Assembly: GCF_037478005.1 (NCBI RefSeq)
Contig: NZ_CP144164.1
Span: 2,046,001 to 2,110,000, forward strand
Source: Alteromonas sp. M12
GTDB taxonomy: Bacteria; Pseudomonadota; Gammaproteobacteria; Enterobacterales; Alteromonadaceae
Reading direction: 5' to 3'
DNA length: 64,000 nt
The stretch's first letter is position 1. Each line of letters begins with the position of its first letter. Shown piece by piece: positions 51,363-60,477 of the stretch. Position numbers and translations under genes: made by a program. The notes under the pieces were generated by a model. The model was not told the DNA's origin. It was given only the letters and a program-made list of their open reading frames with translations, and did not search any database.

Positions 51363-52367
51363 ATGCCTAGAAAAAGGGCAATTAATTACAAATGTTTTAG
51401 TTTGTTGGTGCCTGTGTTGCTGATGATTTCGTCGTGTTCAAAACTATACGATTCCACAACAGTCATTCCTCTTGCTCATACATTAGATGTTAATCATCCA
51501 GTTCATCTTGCGCTTATCCATATGGATGAAAGGTTGCAGGAGTTATCTTCAGGTGAAATGAAACTCAAAATTTTTCCTTCCGGCCAATTAGGTACAGAGA
51601 GAGAAATACTTGAGTTGGTTCAAATTGGAAGTTTGGGCATGACAAAAGTATCGGCCAGTCCTCTCGAAGCATTTGTACCTAAAATGAAGGTTTTTAGCTT
51701 ACCGTATCTGTTTAATGATAATAAACATTATTGGGATACTTTAAATAGTGAAGTAGGCAAACGTTTATTAAATGAAGGTACAGCGTTCCGCATTAAAGGC
51801 CTGGGATATTTTGATGCTGGAAGCAGGAGTTTCTATTCTTCTGATAAATTAATAAAAACGCCAACTGACCTGAATGGTATGAAAATTAGAGTAATGAACA
51901 GTCAATCTGCAGTAGATATGGTGAATACGATTGGTGGTTCGGCAACTCCGGTCAGTTTCGGTGAATTATACACCGCGCTTCAACAAGGGGTTGTGGATGG
52001 TGCAGAAAATAATCCGCCTAGCTTTTACTTTTCAAAACATTTCGAAGTCAGTAAATACTATTTATTGGACGAACATACCTCCATACCGGATGTAATTATT
52101 ATTGGTACTCACATTTGGAATAACTTAAATAGCCAACAACAGGGATGGTTGTCCCAAGCAATGAGTGAAGCAACGGATTATCAACGGGTTTTATGGAAGG
52201 AATCTACGGAACAATCGTTGAAAGCGGTAAAAGATGCTGGGGTAGAAATTATTGTCGCTGATAAGAAGCCTTTTCAAGAGAGTGTTAAACCCATCTACGA
52301 TAACTTAAAAGATGTAGAAATAATTAAATTAGTAGATGAAATCAAGTTGATAGGGGAACTGCCATGA
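51363..52367 (+). CDS. TRAP transporter solute-binding subunit (DctP family)
   Basis: Extracytoplasmic receptor of a tripartite TRAP transporter, about 334 aa. The ATG at 51363 has AGGGG six bases upstream and is preferred over that at 51348. The N-terminus has a lipoprotein box M-I-S-S-C, so it is anchored. DctP hallmarks: K-I-F-P-S-G-Q-L-G-T-E-R-E, L-N-G-M-K-I-R-V-M with the carboxylate-binding Arg, and Q-Q-G-V-V-D-G-A-E-N-N. TRAP systems carry organic and sugar acids, so the ligand is probably unsaturated or free glucuronate/iduronate. The stop overlaps the next start (ATGA). Confidence 0.92.
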   Translation: MPRKRAINYKCFSLLVPVLLMISSCSKLYDSTTVIPLAHTLDVNHPVHLALIHMDERLQELSSGEMKLKIFPSGQLGTEREILELVQIGSLGMTKVSASPLEAFVPKMKVFSLPYLFNDNKHYWDTLNSEVGKRLLNEGTAFRIKGLGYFDAGSRSFYSSDKLIKTPTDLNGMKIRVMNSQSAVDMVNTIGGSATPVSFGELYTALQQGVVDGAENNPPSFYFSKHFEVSKYYLLDEHTSIPDVIIIGTHIWNNLNSQQQGWLSQAMSEATDYQRVLWKESTEQSLKAVKDAGVEIIVADKKPFQESVKPIYDNLKDVEIIKLVDEIKLIGELP

Positions 52368-52861
52368 TGCAAGTAAATTTTGTGCTTGAAAAGCTTGATT
52401 ATTTACTAAGCAGGTTATTGGCTTTTATTATGGTGATATTGGTTGTCGATGTCGCATGGCAGGTAATTACTCGTTTTATATTGCCAAAACCGAGTTCTTT
52501 TACCGAAGAGGTTGCAAGGTTTTTACTTATTTGGCTCAGTTTATTGGGGGCGGCCTATGCCTATAAACTGCACGCGCATTTAGGGCTCGATATTCTGGTT
52601 CGCAAGTTATCTGCAAAGAACGCGTTAAGAGTTTTTCGCTTTAACTGTTTTTTGGTGGCTATATTCTCCGTTGTGATCTTAATTTGTGGTGGAAGTCACT
52701 TGGTTTGGCTGACTTGGGTGTTAGGTCAGCAATCGCCAGTGTTGAACATGCCAATGGCCTATGTCTACGTCGCAATCCCTCTCAGTGGGCTGATATTTTT
52801 TATTTACAGTATCTCTTTTATTTTTGCACCAACTGATACCAAAGTTGATGATGCGCAATAA
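52364..52861 (+). CDS. TRAP transporter small membrane subunit (DctQ family)
   Basis: A 165-aa membrane protein with four hydrophobic helices and the conserved E-E-V-A-R-F-L-L-I-W-L-S-L-L-G-A-A-Y-A-Y, characteristic of DctQ. Start ATG overlaps the DctP stop codon; AGGGG lies seven bases upstream. It links the solute-binding protein to the large subunit. Confidence 0.92.
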   Translation: MMQVNFVLEKLDYLLSRLLAFIMVILVVDVAWQVITRFILPKPSSFTEEVARFLLIWLSLLGAAYAYKLHAHLGLDILVRKLSAKNALRVFRFNCFLVAIFSVVILICGGSHLVWLTWVLGQQSPVLNMPMAYVYVAIPLSGLIFFIYSISFIFAPTDTKVDDAQ

Positions 52862-52890
52862 TAATTTGATCGTTTTTAGGGAAAACCAAA

Positions 52891-54183
52891 GTGATTAGCT
52901 TAATTTTATTCTTAGTATTTACGATTCTACTTATTATCAATCTACCGATTGCTCTGGCGATTATTTTTGCGACGCTCGTCACTATGCTGTTTACAATCGA
53001 TACATTACCCGCCATTACTACAATAGCTCAGCGTTTGGCTGTGGGCATTGACAGTTTTGCATTGCTTGCAATTCCATATTTTATCTTATCCGGATATTTG
53101 ATGGGGCAGGGGGGGATTGCAGCTAGGTTAGTTAACTTTGCCAAAACCTTAGTAGGTAGATTGCCTGGTGGACTTGCCTATGTAAACGTTATTTCTTGTG
53201 CCTTATTTGGTTCTATTTCGGGATCTTCTGTTGCTGCGACTTCAGCCGTAGGAGGTTTTATGATCCCGGCAATGGAAAAGGAGGGCTATAACCGCCCATT
53301 TAGTGCTGCCGTCACTGTTACTGCGGCCACCACGGGTATGTTAATCCCGCCAAGTAATATATTGATTATATACTCATTAGCCAGTGGTGGAGTTTCAATT
53401 GCTGCTTTGTTCATCGCCGGATATTTACCCGGAATACTTGTCGCCTTATTGCTAATGCTGGCGTGTGCACTCTATGTTAAACGTAACAAAATTAAGCCAT
53501 TAGAAAAAGAAGCAATTGATCCTTTTTGGCCATCTTTTATGGGGGCATTGCCCAGTTTGTTGCTTGTTTTTGTGATTATTGGTGGAATTATTGGAGGGGT
53601 ATTTACGCCAACCGAAGCAGGTGTCGTCGCAGTTCTATATTCGTTGATTTTGTCTGTGGTTATTTATCGGGAACTAAAGATAAGTGATTTATATCCTATT
53701 TTGATTAAGTCGGTAATTACCACTTCAATTGTCATGCTACTAATTGGCTCATCGTCGGCAATGTCTTGGTTAATGACCTATGAATCCATTCCCCAAAATA
53801 TAAGCCAATTATTGTTAACTTTGTCAGATAATCCTTTAATCGTTTTGTTGATCATTAACTTAATTCTTCTCGTTATTGGTACTTTTATGGACATGACTCC
53901 TGCGGTACTAATATTCACACCTATTTTACTGCCCGTTGTTGAAAACCTCGGGATATCACCATTGCATTTTGGCATTATGATGATATTAAACTTATCAATT
54001 GGATTATGCTCTCCGCCGGTGGGTAGTGTTTTATTTATCGGTTGTAGTATTGCCAAAGTGAACATCACCGAAATAATACGGCCTATTATTCCTCTTTATT
54101 TGGCTATGATTGCAGCACTTGTGCTTGTGACTATCTTCCCATCCATTAGTGAATTCTTACCTAAACTTCTTGGCCTAATTTAG
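52891..54183 (+). CDS. TRAP transporter large membrane subunit (DctM family)
   Basis: A 430-aa protein with 12 predicted helices that forms the transport pathway with sodium coupling. Marker segments are A-I-P-Y-F-I-L-S-G-Y-L-M-G-Q-G-G, G-S-I-S-G-S-S-V-A-A-T-S-A-V-G, P-P-S-N-I-L-I-I-Y and T-P-T-E-A-G. GTG start at 52891 follows AGGG. It ends 177 bp before a 16-bp perfect hairpin that faces the kdu operon. Confidence 0.93.
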   Translation: MISLILFLVFTILLIINLPIALAIIFATLVTMLFTIDTLPAITTIAQRLAVGIDSFALLAIPYFILSGYLMGQGGIAARLVNFAKTLVGRLPGGLAYVNVISCALFGSISGSSVAATSAVGGFMIPAMEKEGYNRPFSAAVTVTAATTGMLIPPSNILIIYSLASGGVSIAALFIAGYLPGILVALLLMLACALYVKRNKIKPLEKEAIDPFWPSFMGALPSLLLVFVIIGGIIGGVFTPTEAGVVAVLYSLILSVVIYRELKISDLYPILIKSVITTSIVMLLIGSSSAMSWLMTYESIPQNISQLLLTLSDNPLIVLLIINLILLVIGTFMDMTPAVLIFTPILLPVVENLGISPLHFGIMMILNLSIGLCSPPVGSVLFIGCSIAKVNITEIIRPIIPLYLAMIAALVLVTIFPSISEFLPKLLGLI

Positions 54184-54359
54184 AACAATCAACTGATTAT
54201 TTAATCATTGATGGGTAACAGACACTGAATTAATTACATATGAAAGTGCATTAGTTCAGTTTTTCAATCCGCTTCATAAGGGGTTATTTCGCAATGACTT
54301 AAGGTTAGGTAACTAAGTTTACGGGTTGGGAAGTTTAAACACATAGGGAAGGTCATAGC

Positions 54360-54396
54360 GCTTTGTATGTTTGTTTTGGTAACAAACATACAAAGC
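54360..54396. terminator. 16-bp perfect inverted repeat between convergent TRAP and kdu operons
   Basis: gctttgtatgtttgtt (54360-54375) and its exact complement (54381-54396) enclose a five-base loop. A U-tract is lacking on both sides, so it may be a Rho-assisted or stabilising hairpin, or a protein-binding palindrome. Confidence 0.65.
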
Positions 54397-54417
54397 TAAA
54401 CATTAGCAGATGATCTT

Positions 54418-55185
54418 TTACCGAGCCATCCAACCGCCATCGACTAACAGTGTATGACCATTTACGTAATCCGATGCAGACGAGGCTAAAAATATTGCTG
54501 CACCTGCTAAATCTTCAGGCTCTCCCCATCGTCCTGCAGGGATCCTAGCTGATATTGCTTCATTACGCTCTTTGTCAGCTCTTAAAGCGGAGGTATTGTC
54601 TGTTGCAAAATACCCAGGGGCTATAGCATTCACGTTAAGTCCTTTTGCGGCCCATTCATTTGCCAGCGCTTTAGTCAGTTGCATTACCGCTCCTTTAGAG
54701 GCGCTATATGCCGGGACCGTAATGCCGCCAGAAAAACTGAGTAAAGATGCAATATTGATGATTTTTCCACTACCATTTGCCAACATATGTTTGCCTATGC
54801 CTCTAGAAAGTCTAAACACACCGTTAATGTTTGCTTCCATTACCAAATCCCAATCCTCATCTGAAAAATCTTCTGCTGGTGCTCGTCTTATCGTGCCAGC
54901 ATTATTGACTAAAATGTCAACTTTACCAAAAGCAGCGATAGCATCATCTACAAGTTTTTTAACTTGCTCTGGTTTATCTTGTTCACATCCCAATGCAACG
55001 ACTTTGCAGGTACCTAGCTTTTCGATTTCAGCTAATGTGTCTGCTACATTTTCTTTTTTTGAGGCTACCGCAATAATATCAGCACCGGCTTTTGCTAAGC
55101 CAAGTGCAATAGCCTGTCCTAAACCTCTACTAGCTCCAGTAACCAATGCAACCTTGCCGCTTAAATCAAACATATTACTCATCAA
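54418..55185 (-). CDS. kduD: 2-deoxy-D-gluconate 3-dehydrogenase / 2,5-diketo-3-deoxygluconate reductase
   Basis: Short-chain dehydrogenase of 255 aa that reduces 2,5-diketo-3-deoxygluconate to 2-keto-3-deoxygluconate with NADH, after KduI or DhuI. Motifs: V-T-G-A-S-R-G-L-G-Q (cofactor), N-N-A-G, I-N-I-A-S and Y-S-A-S-K (catalytic Ser-Tyr-Lys). It is 11 bp downstream of kduI in the same operon. This gives the link from uronate end products to KDG. A KDG kinase and KDPG aldolase are not found in this window. Confidence 0.9.
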   Translation of the reverse strand: MMSNMFDLSGKVALVTGASRGLGQAIALGLAKAGADIIAVASKKENVADTLAEIEKLGTCKVVALGCEQDKPEQVKKLVDDAIAAFGKVDILVNNAGTIRRAPAEDFSDEDWDLVMEANINGVFRLSRGIGKHMLANGSGKIINIASLLSFSGGITVPAYSASKGAVMQLTKALANEWAAKGLNVNAIAPGYFATDNTSALRADKERNEAISARIPAGRWGEPEDLAGAAIFLASSASDYVNGHTLLVDGGWMAR

Positions 55186-55196
55186 ACTAACTCCAA

Positions 55197-56027
55197 TTAA
55201 AAAATTTCATTCACAGTGAGGTGATCCATGTCGGTAAACTCTTGGTTCTCTCCTCCCATCGACCAACAAAATGTATATGCATTTGTTCCACAACCACTAT
55301 GAATTGACCAGCTCGGAGATAAAGCTACTTGCTCGTTTCGCATGACCAAAGGACGCACATTATCAGCCTCGCCCATAAAGTGGAAAACGATACTTTCTGG
55401 GCTCAGTGTATAGTACATGTAATATTCGCTTCTTCTTCTGTGTGTGTGCGGAGCCATAGTATTCCATACACTACCGGGATCCAGACTCGTAAAGCCCATC
55501 ACAATTTGGCAAGTGTCAACGTTGTCAGGGCTAATCGCCTGATAAATTGTGCGTTTATTTGATTCTTCGAGAGATCCCATATCGATTTTTTTTGCCATGG
55601 ACTTGGTAATAAGTTTAGTCGGATAAGCCTTGTGTGCTGGGTAACTGACAATATAGAATTTTGCAGGTTGACTACTATCTTCACTTTCAAACGTGATGTT
55701 CTCATTCCCTCGACCAATATATAAACTATCCTCAAATGCTAGTTTATATTCTTTTTCATTGATGATTATTTTTCCTGCACCACCAATATTTAAAACGCCA
55801 ATCTCTCTTCTTTGTGTGAAGTAGCTGCACGCCAGCTCTTTATGCACAGGGAGCTCTAGCTTCTTGTTAACTGGCACGGCTGATGCCACAACACCTCTGT
55901 CAATGTCTGAGTAAGTCATTGGGACTTCATCAATTTTAAATAAGTTGTCGACTAAAAAACTACTTCTTAGTTCACTACTAGTCATCCGTTTATATCTGAT
56001 ATTGTCTGCTGAAACTCTTAAGTCCAT
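55197..56027 (-). CDS. kduI: 5-keto-4-deoxyuronate isomerase
   Basis: KduI, a 276-aa cupin that converts 4-deoxy-L-threo-5-hexosulose uronate to 3-deoxy-D-glycero-2,5-hexodiulosonate. The zinc-binding set is visible: T-M-A-P-H-T-H-R-R-R-S-E-Y-Y-M-Y-Y (two His and Glu) and the fourth ligand His in W-S-I-H-S-G-C-G-T. Length and N-terminus (M-D-L-R-V ... D-N-I-R-Y) are typical. First gene of the kduI-kduD operon. It overlaps in function with the RpiB-like protein at 39219. Confidence 0.94.
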   Translation of the reverse strand: MDLRVSADNIRYKRMTSSELRSSFLVDNLFKIDEVPMTYSDIDRGVVASAVPVNKKLELPVHKELACSYFTQRREIGVLNIGGAGKIIINEKEYKLAFEDSLYIGRGNENITFESEDSSQPAKFYIVSYPAHKAYPTKLITKSMAKKIDMGSLEESNKRTIYQAISPDNVDTCQIVMGFTSLDPGSVWNTMAPHTHRRRSEYYMYYTLSPESIVFHFMGEADNVRPLVMRNEQVALSPSWSIHSGCGTNAYTFCWSMGGENQEFTDMDHLTVNEIF

Positions 56028-56338
56028 ATCAACTCCTCGTATATTTAAAGCATTTAAAATAGTGGAAATTCGTGTTGCTCTTTTACAATTAGCTAATATT
56101 GGCTAGTCAATATTCAATCTCAAAGTAACACGGTTGCACCTAGGTCAATACTGTTAATATACAGTCATATGTGATTAATTTAAAGCAAAGTGTGTCATTT
56201 GAGGTGGTGAGGATATTAAATCCTTGAAAGTGCTACTTAAAGCACTATTGGTGAGAGCTGTTAACTAAGCTTTTGGATGATCAAAACTGTAATCATCAAA
56301 ACAACGTGTAGAGGATTGGTTTGAACAGTCAAATGCTA
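56028..56338. promoter_or_regulatory. Upstream region of the kduI-kduD operon
   Basis: No gene seen. On the minus strand, phased words TGACTG and TGACCT stand 20 bp apart (plus 56162-56167 and 56142-56147), with a TTAACA between at the 10-bp step, so two of three fit. Another TGACTA (56104-56109 region) is off phase. Support is weak. Confidence 0.4.
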
Positions 56339-57136
56339 CTATTTGTTCTTTGGCACAGAAACTGTAATTACTTGAATTTCATGCTTTTCAAATAACTCTA
56401 AGAATCGAGGTTCAACGTTGCTATCCGTAATAAGAACATCAACTTTATCAAGAGAACATAAAATCAAAGAACTTCGTTTACCAATCTTAGAACTATCCGC
56501 TAAAACAATCAGTTGATCGGCTTGCTTTAATAGCTTCTGTTCTGAAAGCACTAGCATGGGGTCTGTTTCCATCAAGCCAAACTCACCTATAGCAGGCGTA
56601 CCCATGAACATTTTACTACCGTGATAATTAGAAATTCCATCGTTCTCAAACGAACTTAAAATGATACTTTGTTTTCTATATAACTCACCACCAGGCAGGG
56701 TTACTTGGTTGTCAGAATTTTCGGCTAACTCATGAGCTAAAGCAAAAGAGTTCGTCAGAATATTTAAATGGCGCGTAGCAAGCGCATTTTTCATCATGAA
56801 GGTGCTACTTCCACCATTAATTATGATCGATTCACCTTCTTCACACAATGATACTGCCTTATCAGCAATAAGCGCTTTAATTTCTTTGTTTTGCTCAGTG
56901 TCTGCGAGAAATACAGAGCCCTTAAGGTGCCTACGCTCATGGGAATGTGACGAAACATTATTCGACTGAGCACCACCTCTGATTTTAGTTAATGCTTTTC
57001 TTTTTGAAAGTTTGGTTATATCGCGACGGATAGTTGCTTCAGAGGCTTTTAATTTACTAGATAGAACAGGAACAGATGCGTAGCCCATTTCAGCTAGCAA
57101 TTCAATGAGCAAATGATGTCTTTGTTTTTCAAGCAT
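56339..57136 (-). CDS. DeoR-family transcriptional regulator (paralogue 2)
   Basis: A 265-aa DeoR regulator, the same length as the protein at 50256 and alike throughout. N-terminus M-L-E-K-Q-R-H-H, recognition helix S-E-A-T-I-R-R-D-I-T-K-L-S-K, then K-I-R-G-G; effector domain with S-I-I-I-N-G-G-S-S-T, I-L-T-N-S-F-A-L-A, L-P-G-G-E and G-T-P-A-I-G. Because the recognition helices match, both probably see the same or overlapping operators while their C-termini could sense different inducers, one from rhamnose and one from uronate breakdown (inference). Separate transcript, AAGG eight bases before the start; last gene of the locus. Confidence 0.9.
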   Translation of the reverse strand: MLEKQRHHLLIELLAEMGYASVPVLSSKLKASEATIRRDITKLSKRKALTKIRGGAQSNNVSSHSHERRHLKGSVFLADTEQNKEIKALIADKAVSLCEEGESIIINGGSSTFMMKNALATRHLNILTNSFALAHELAENSDNQVTLPGGELYRKQSIILSSFENDGISNYHGSKMFMGTPAIGEFGLMETDPMLVLSEQKLLKQADQLIVLADSSKIGKRSSLILCSLDKVDVLITDSNVEPRFLELFEKHEIQVITVSVPKNK

Positions 57137-58070
57137 TTTGTTAACCTTTGTATCTAAATATCCATATGTTAACCTAGTTTGACAGTTAATGACATAAAGT
57201 GAAAATATTTTTTATATATGCGAACAAACTTTCTAAAATTATGATAATTATTTGTTTGGTTGCTATTTGTTACTTTTGATATAAGTACGATTTAAACAAA
57301 TAACCATCATCCGTATTCAAATTTTTGAGAGAATTTAAACAAGCTCTGTTCAAATTCTTTTGTATTTGCTTTGCCTTTACTTATCCTCCTCTTTTTTTTA
57401 GTTACATTTTAACCATTCACAGTGACTAGCAAAGACAATGAGCCCAATATATTATCCTTTGATATGGCTGGGGGAGTTTGAGTCTATGCGGGCGCACCTT
57501 TGTAATTGAGGTTGTTTATCGATTAGTCGTTTTCTAGATCTGCGCGGGATTACGCTGTTAGCCTGTTTTTTTTCACTTCCTTCAGCTACAAATTTACAAT
57601 TTAGATAAGGTCAAAATTGCGCATACAATGGCCTGCTGTTTTGGATTAGTTAGAATATCAAATATAAAGCTTCGGTATTAATTTTGGTTAATTACTGCCA
57701 CCCCAAATGATATTTAGCTTTACATAGCATAAACCGCTTTAATAATTAGTTTTCTATAACATCTGGATGTGATGGGTAGTGAGCAATTCCGATACTTACT
57801 TCTGATGTTATCGGAAAGGTTAGAAATTATGATTGACTGATGACATGTACTAACGAGTTGTTTAGCTGAGCTTTGAGCTTTGTTGATGCTAAGTGAGGGG
57901 CTCAAAATACAAGTCGAAACTACTTTTAAATCTAATGTATTTATTATGCCTTTAATTTTTTAAAATTATTATTCTCAAAAAAAATCAATTTGTTAAGTGA
58001 GTTTACTTACTGAAAAGTTGGTTTTTTGCTGATTGACGTTGACTGCTTCCTATAAATACCTTAACCTAAA
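57137..58070. other. Gene-free boundary of the polysaccharide locus
   Basis: About 930 bp of AT-rich DNA between the second DeoR gene and the Fur box. I saw no credible coding frame, tRNA or mobile-element end. A 61-codon frame on the minus strand (57720-57905) lacks a ribosome-binding site and protein-like composition. Confidence 0.5.
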
Positions 58071-58085
58071 TGATAATGATTATCA
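58071..58085. promoter_or_regulatory. Perfect Fur box
   Basis: TGATAATGATTATCA matches the 7-1-7 Fur consensus (TGATAAT-N-ATTATCA) at every position and ends 15 bp before the start of the next gene, so the following genes are likely derepressed under iron limitation. Confidence 0.85.
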
Positions 58086-58100
58086 ATAAGGTTTGTGGGT

Positions 58101-58505
58101 ATGTATTGTTTTACTTTTTCGTGTTTAGAAATGGCAGTGACAAAACCTTCTGAAGATGCTGAGTTTGAAATTATAAATCGATATGTTCATGCAGGATTGG
58201 AAAGGGCGAAAGCAATGTCTGATAGCAAGGAGACTAAAGCTGCGCATTTACGCATTGTTGATACTTTATTAAATGTGGTTTGTGATACTTTGCTAAGCAT
58301 AGCATGGCGTAAATATTGTTTTCGTATGATCCAACGTCTCAAACCTTTGTTATTCGAATTATTAGAAAAGCAGCAATATCAGCGAAAAATGGCGGATATT
58401 TCTACGCTTTATCATTATTTTATTGAGTATACGCACAACACTGACCCAAGCATTTCGAAAGCCAGTGGTTCTCAAATCTTTTCTTTTAATCCATCACGAA
58501 AATAA
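58101..58505 (+). CDS. Uncharacterised protein under Fur control
   Basis: A mostly helical, soluble protein (134 aa from the ATG at 58101; GTG at 58095 is the alternative). AAGG lies nine bases upstream of the ATG. Features: a charged start, E-D-A-E-F-E-I-I-N-R-Y-V-H-A-G-L-E-R-A near residue 20, a helical middle and a tail rich in Ser and Lys. I do not recognise a domain. The Fur box directly upstream and the next gene 23 bp downstream indicate a small iron-regulated operon. Role unknown. Confidence 0.7.
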   Translation: MYCFTFSCLEMAVTKPSEDAEFEIINRYVHAGLERAKAMSDSKETKAAHLRIVDTLLNVVCDTLLSIAWRKYCFRMIQRLKPLLFELLEKQQYQRKMADISTLYHYFIEYTHNTDPSISKASGSQIFSFNPSRK

Positions 58506-58528
58506 GCAAAATCCAGAGGGGTTTTAGT

Positions 58529-58984
58529 ATGTCAAATTTCCAATTTGTTTGTCCGAGTCACCAAATATGGGTGGAAGATCATCCTAAAGAAGCGTTTCAA
58601 AAGGTGAATGAATTAACCGATTACGCGGAGAGTCTATTTCACCGAGGACAATATCAGAACGTGATTCCATTTTTAGGCACAGCCCTAGAAACAACGGAAA
58701 TTATTTTTGATAGCCGATTAGAGTCTCCACAATTGACTACAAAAATGACCGCTATTGCCATTATGTTAGCTTCTTCATATTCCGCTTTAGGGGAAACCGA
58801 TAAGGCTTGTGTATTTTTACGTAAAATTCGACAAAAGCTCAATCGAGCAATTGCTTGTGCAGAAGGTTACGGGGCAAAAGTGGCCTTTTTCAAACATTGT
58901 GAAACGGCATTATTAGAGGCCAACTCGAACTTAGTCGAGAATCATAGTTATTTTTCAAGTATGTCAGCTTCTCAATTACATTAA
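58529..58984 (+). CDS. Uncharacterised helical protein, second gene of Fur operon
   Basis: A 151-aa soluble protein of helical hairpins: A-F-Q-K-V-N-E-L-T-D-Y-A-E-S-L-F-H-R-G-Q-Y (residues about 22-42) and A-I-M-L-A-S-S-Y-S-A-L-G-E-T-D-K-A have the spacing of TPR-like repeats. No catalytic motif is visible. A ribosome-binding site (AGAGGGG) precedes the ATG. Co-transcribed with the 134-aa protein and presumably iron regulated. I do not recognise the family; a protein-protein adaptor is a guess. Confidence 0.7.
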   Translation: MSNFQFVCPSHQIWVEDHPKEAFQKVNELTDYAESLFHRGQYQNVIPFLGTALETTEIIFDSRLESPQLTTKMTAIAIMLASSYSALGETDKACVFLRKIRQKLNRAIACAEGYGAKVAFFKHCETALLEANSNLVENHSYFSSMSASQLH

Positions 58985-59280
58985 TTTAATAACCTTTTAG
59001 GTTTCAACGTGTTGAAGATAAATAATGTGCTTTCAATGAATTTTGCAGGCACTTTTATTCACTAAAACGCAATTCTTCTATTCTACATAACACTTTGCTT
59101 TGTTTAAATTTTATCTAGATTTTCAACTCTAAAGGATATCCTTTTGTCATTGATAGTGACTGCTGCATTATGCTCTGTGGGATTGCTATTCTGACTCATG
59201 CGGGTTCTAATACTCGGCTATCGATATTGTACTAAAATTGAATATTCAGTTTAGGTTGAAGTTATATCTAGGACACTTTT

Positions 59281-60390
59281 TTGAAAACATTTACATGCCA
59301 ATGTGGTAATACTTTGCATTTCGCGAACGTTCAGTGCGTATCGTGCGGGTTAATGCTAGGTTTTATTCCACAAGACAACAGACTTAGCGCTTTTACAACT
59401 AACCAGTATGGTAATTTGCAGGCTTCCAGTAATGGTTTGTTATTTAAAAAGTGTAAAAATTATTCAGAGCACAATGTTTGCAACTGGATGGTTCCCCTTG
59501 AAGATTCGCATGATTATTGTGTTTCATGCCGACTTAATGAAGTGATTCCAGATCTGGATGATGTAGAAAATAGAGTGCTATGGGCAAAAATGGAGCTCGC
59601 AAAAAGGCGTTTGTTATATACCTTGCTGAAACTTAATTTACCCCTCGTTGATCGTACAAAAGACCCAATAAATGGATTGGGGTTTGCGTTTTTGCGTGAT
59701 AAAACTCAAGATTCATTTGGCAATGAACTAACCGTAAAGAGTTTTGTTACTACAGGTCATGCCAATGGTTTGATTACGATTAATCTTAATGAAGCCGATG
59801 ATAGTGCGCGCGTTGATATGCGTGAAAAAATGAATGAACGCTATCGCACTTTGCTTGGTCACTTCCGACATGAATCAGGCCATTATTATTGGGATAGGTT
59901 AATATCTGACAGCGATAAAATAGATGAATTTCGAAGATTATTTGGTGATGAACGTCTAGATTACGTGAAGTCGATGGAAACCTATTATGCAAAGGGGCCT
60001 AACGAAAACTGGCAAAATGTTTGGATAAGTGCTTATGCAAGTATGCACCCTTGGGAAGATTGGGCTGAAACATGGGCGCACTATTTACATATGCTAGATA
60101 CGTTAGAAACCGCTAACGATTATGACTTCTCAATTTCTGGCAATAAAATTGCCAGTCCAATTCCAAACATGGATAGCGTGATTGATCAAATTTATACTTC
60201 TACCTCATTCACCCATCTTTTCAACGATTGGTGTCAATTGACCAAGGTATTAAACGCCTTGAATAGAAGCATGGGTCTTGATGATGCTTATCCTTTTGTG
60301 ATTTCCATTTCGGCATTGGATAAATTACGCTTCATCCATGAAGTCGTATTAGATTCTGAGATGACCAGTTTGAGCAAGGGTGCTGCGTAA
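59281..60390 (+). CDS. Zinc-ribbon metallopeptidase (putative zinc-binding metallopeptidase family)
   Basis: A 369-aa cytoplasmic protein. Start is TTG, with AGGA eight bases upstream. N-terminal zinc ribbon: Cys6, Cys8, Cys19 and Cys22, then Cys58, Cys67, Cys80 and Cys83. The peptidase part carries H197-E-S-G-H-Y-Y-W-D205, an H-E-x-x-H-type zinc site, and a downstream W-E-D-W-A-E-T-W-A-H that can give the third ligand. This family recurs in gene clusters with alpha-E, circularly permuted ATP-grasp, transglutaminase-like and Anbu proteins, exactly the neighbours here, so it probably acts in the same, still poorly defined, peptide-modification or amidation system. Confidence 0.85.
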   Translation: MKTFTCQCGNTLHFANVQCVSCGLMLGFIPQDNRLSAFTTNQYGNLQASSNGLLFKKCKNYSEHNVCNWMVPLEDSHDYCVSCRLNEVIPDLDDVENRVLWAKMELAKRRLLYTLLKLNLPLVDRTKDPINGLGFAFLRDKTQDSFGNELTVKSFVTTGHANGLITINLNEADDSARVDMREKMNERYRTLLGHFRHESGHYYWDRLISDSDKIDEFRRLFGDERLDYVKSMETYYAKGPNENWQNVWISAYASMHPWEDWAETWAHYLHMLDTLETANDYDFSISGNKIASPIPNMDSVIDQIYTSTSFTHLFNDWCQLTKVLNALNRSMGLDDAYPFVISISALDKLRFIHEVVLDSEMTSLSKGAA

Positions 60391-60477
60391 TCAATCGTGG
60401 TCTGTCTCTTAGTTGGTTAAAAGCCTAGTTAAACGCAGTTAACCTTCGCTTGAAAGATTAATTGAGCCTTTTGATGG

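Noticed and set aside
57720-57905. A 61-codon minus-strand frame in the gene-free boundary
   Set aside because: No ribosome-binding site, low-complexity Ser/Ile-rich product and no recognisable motif.
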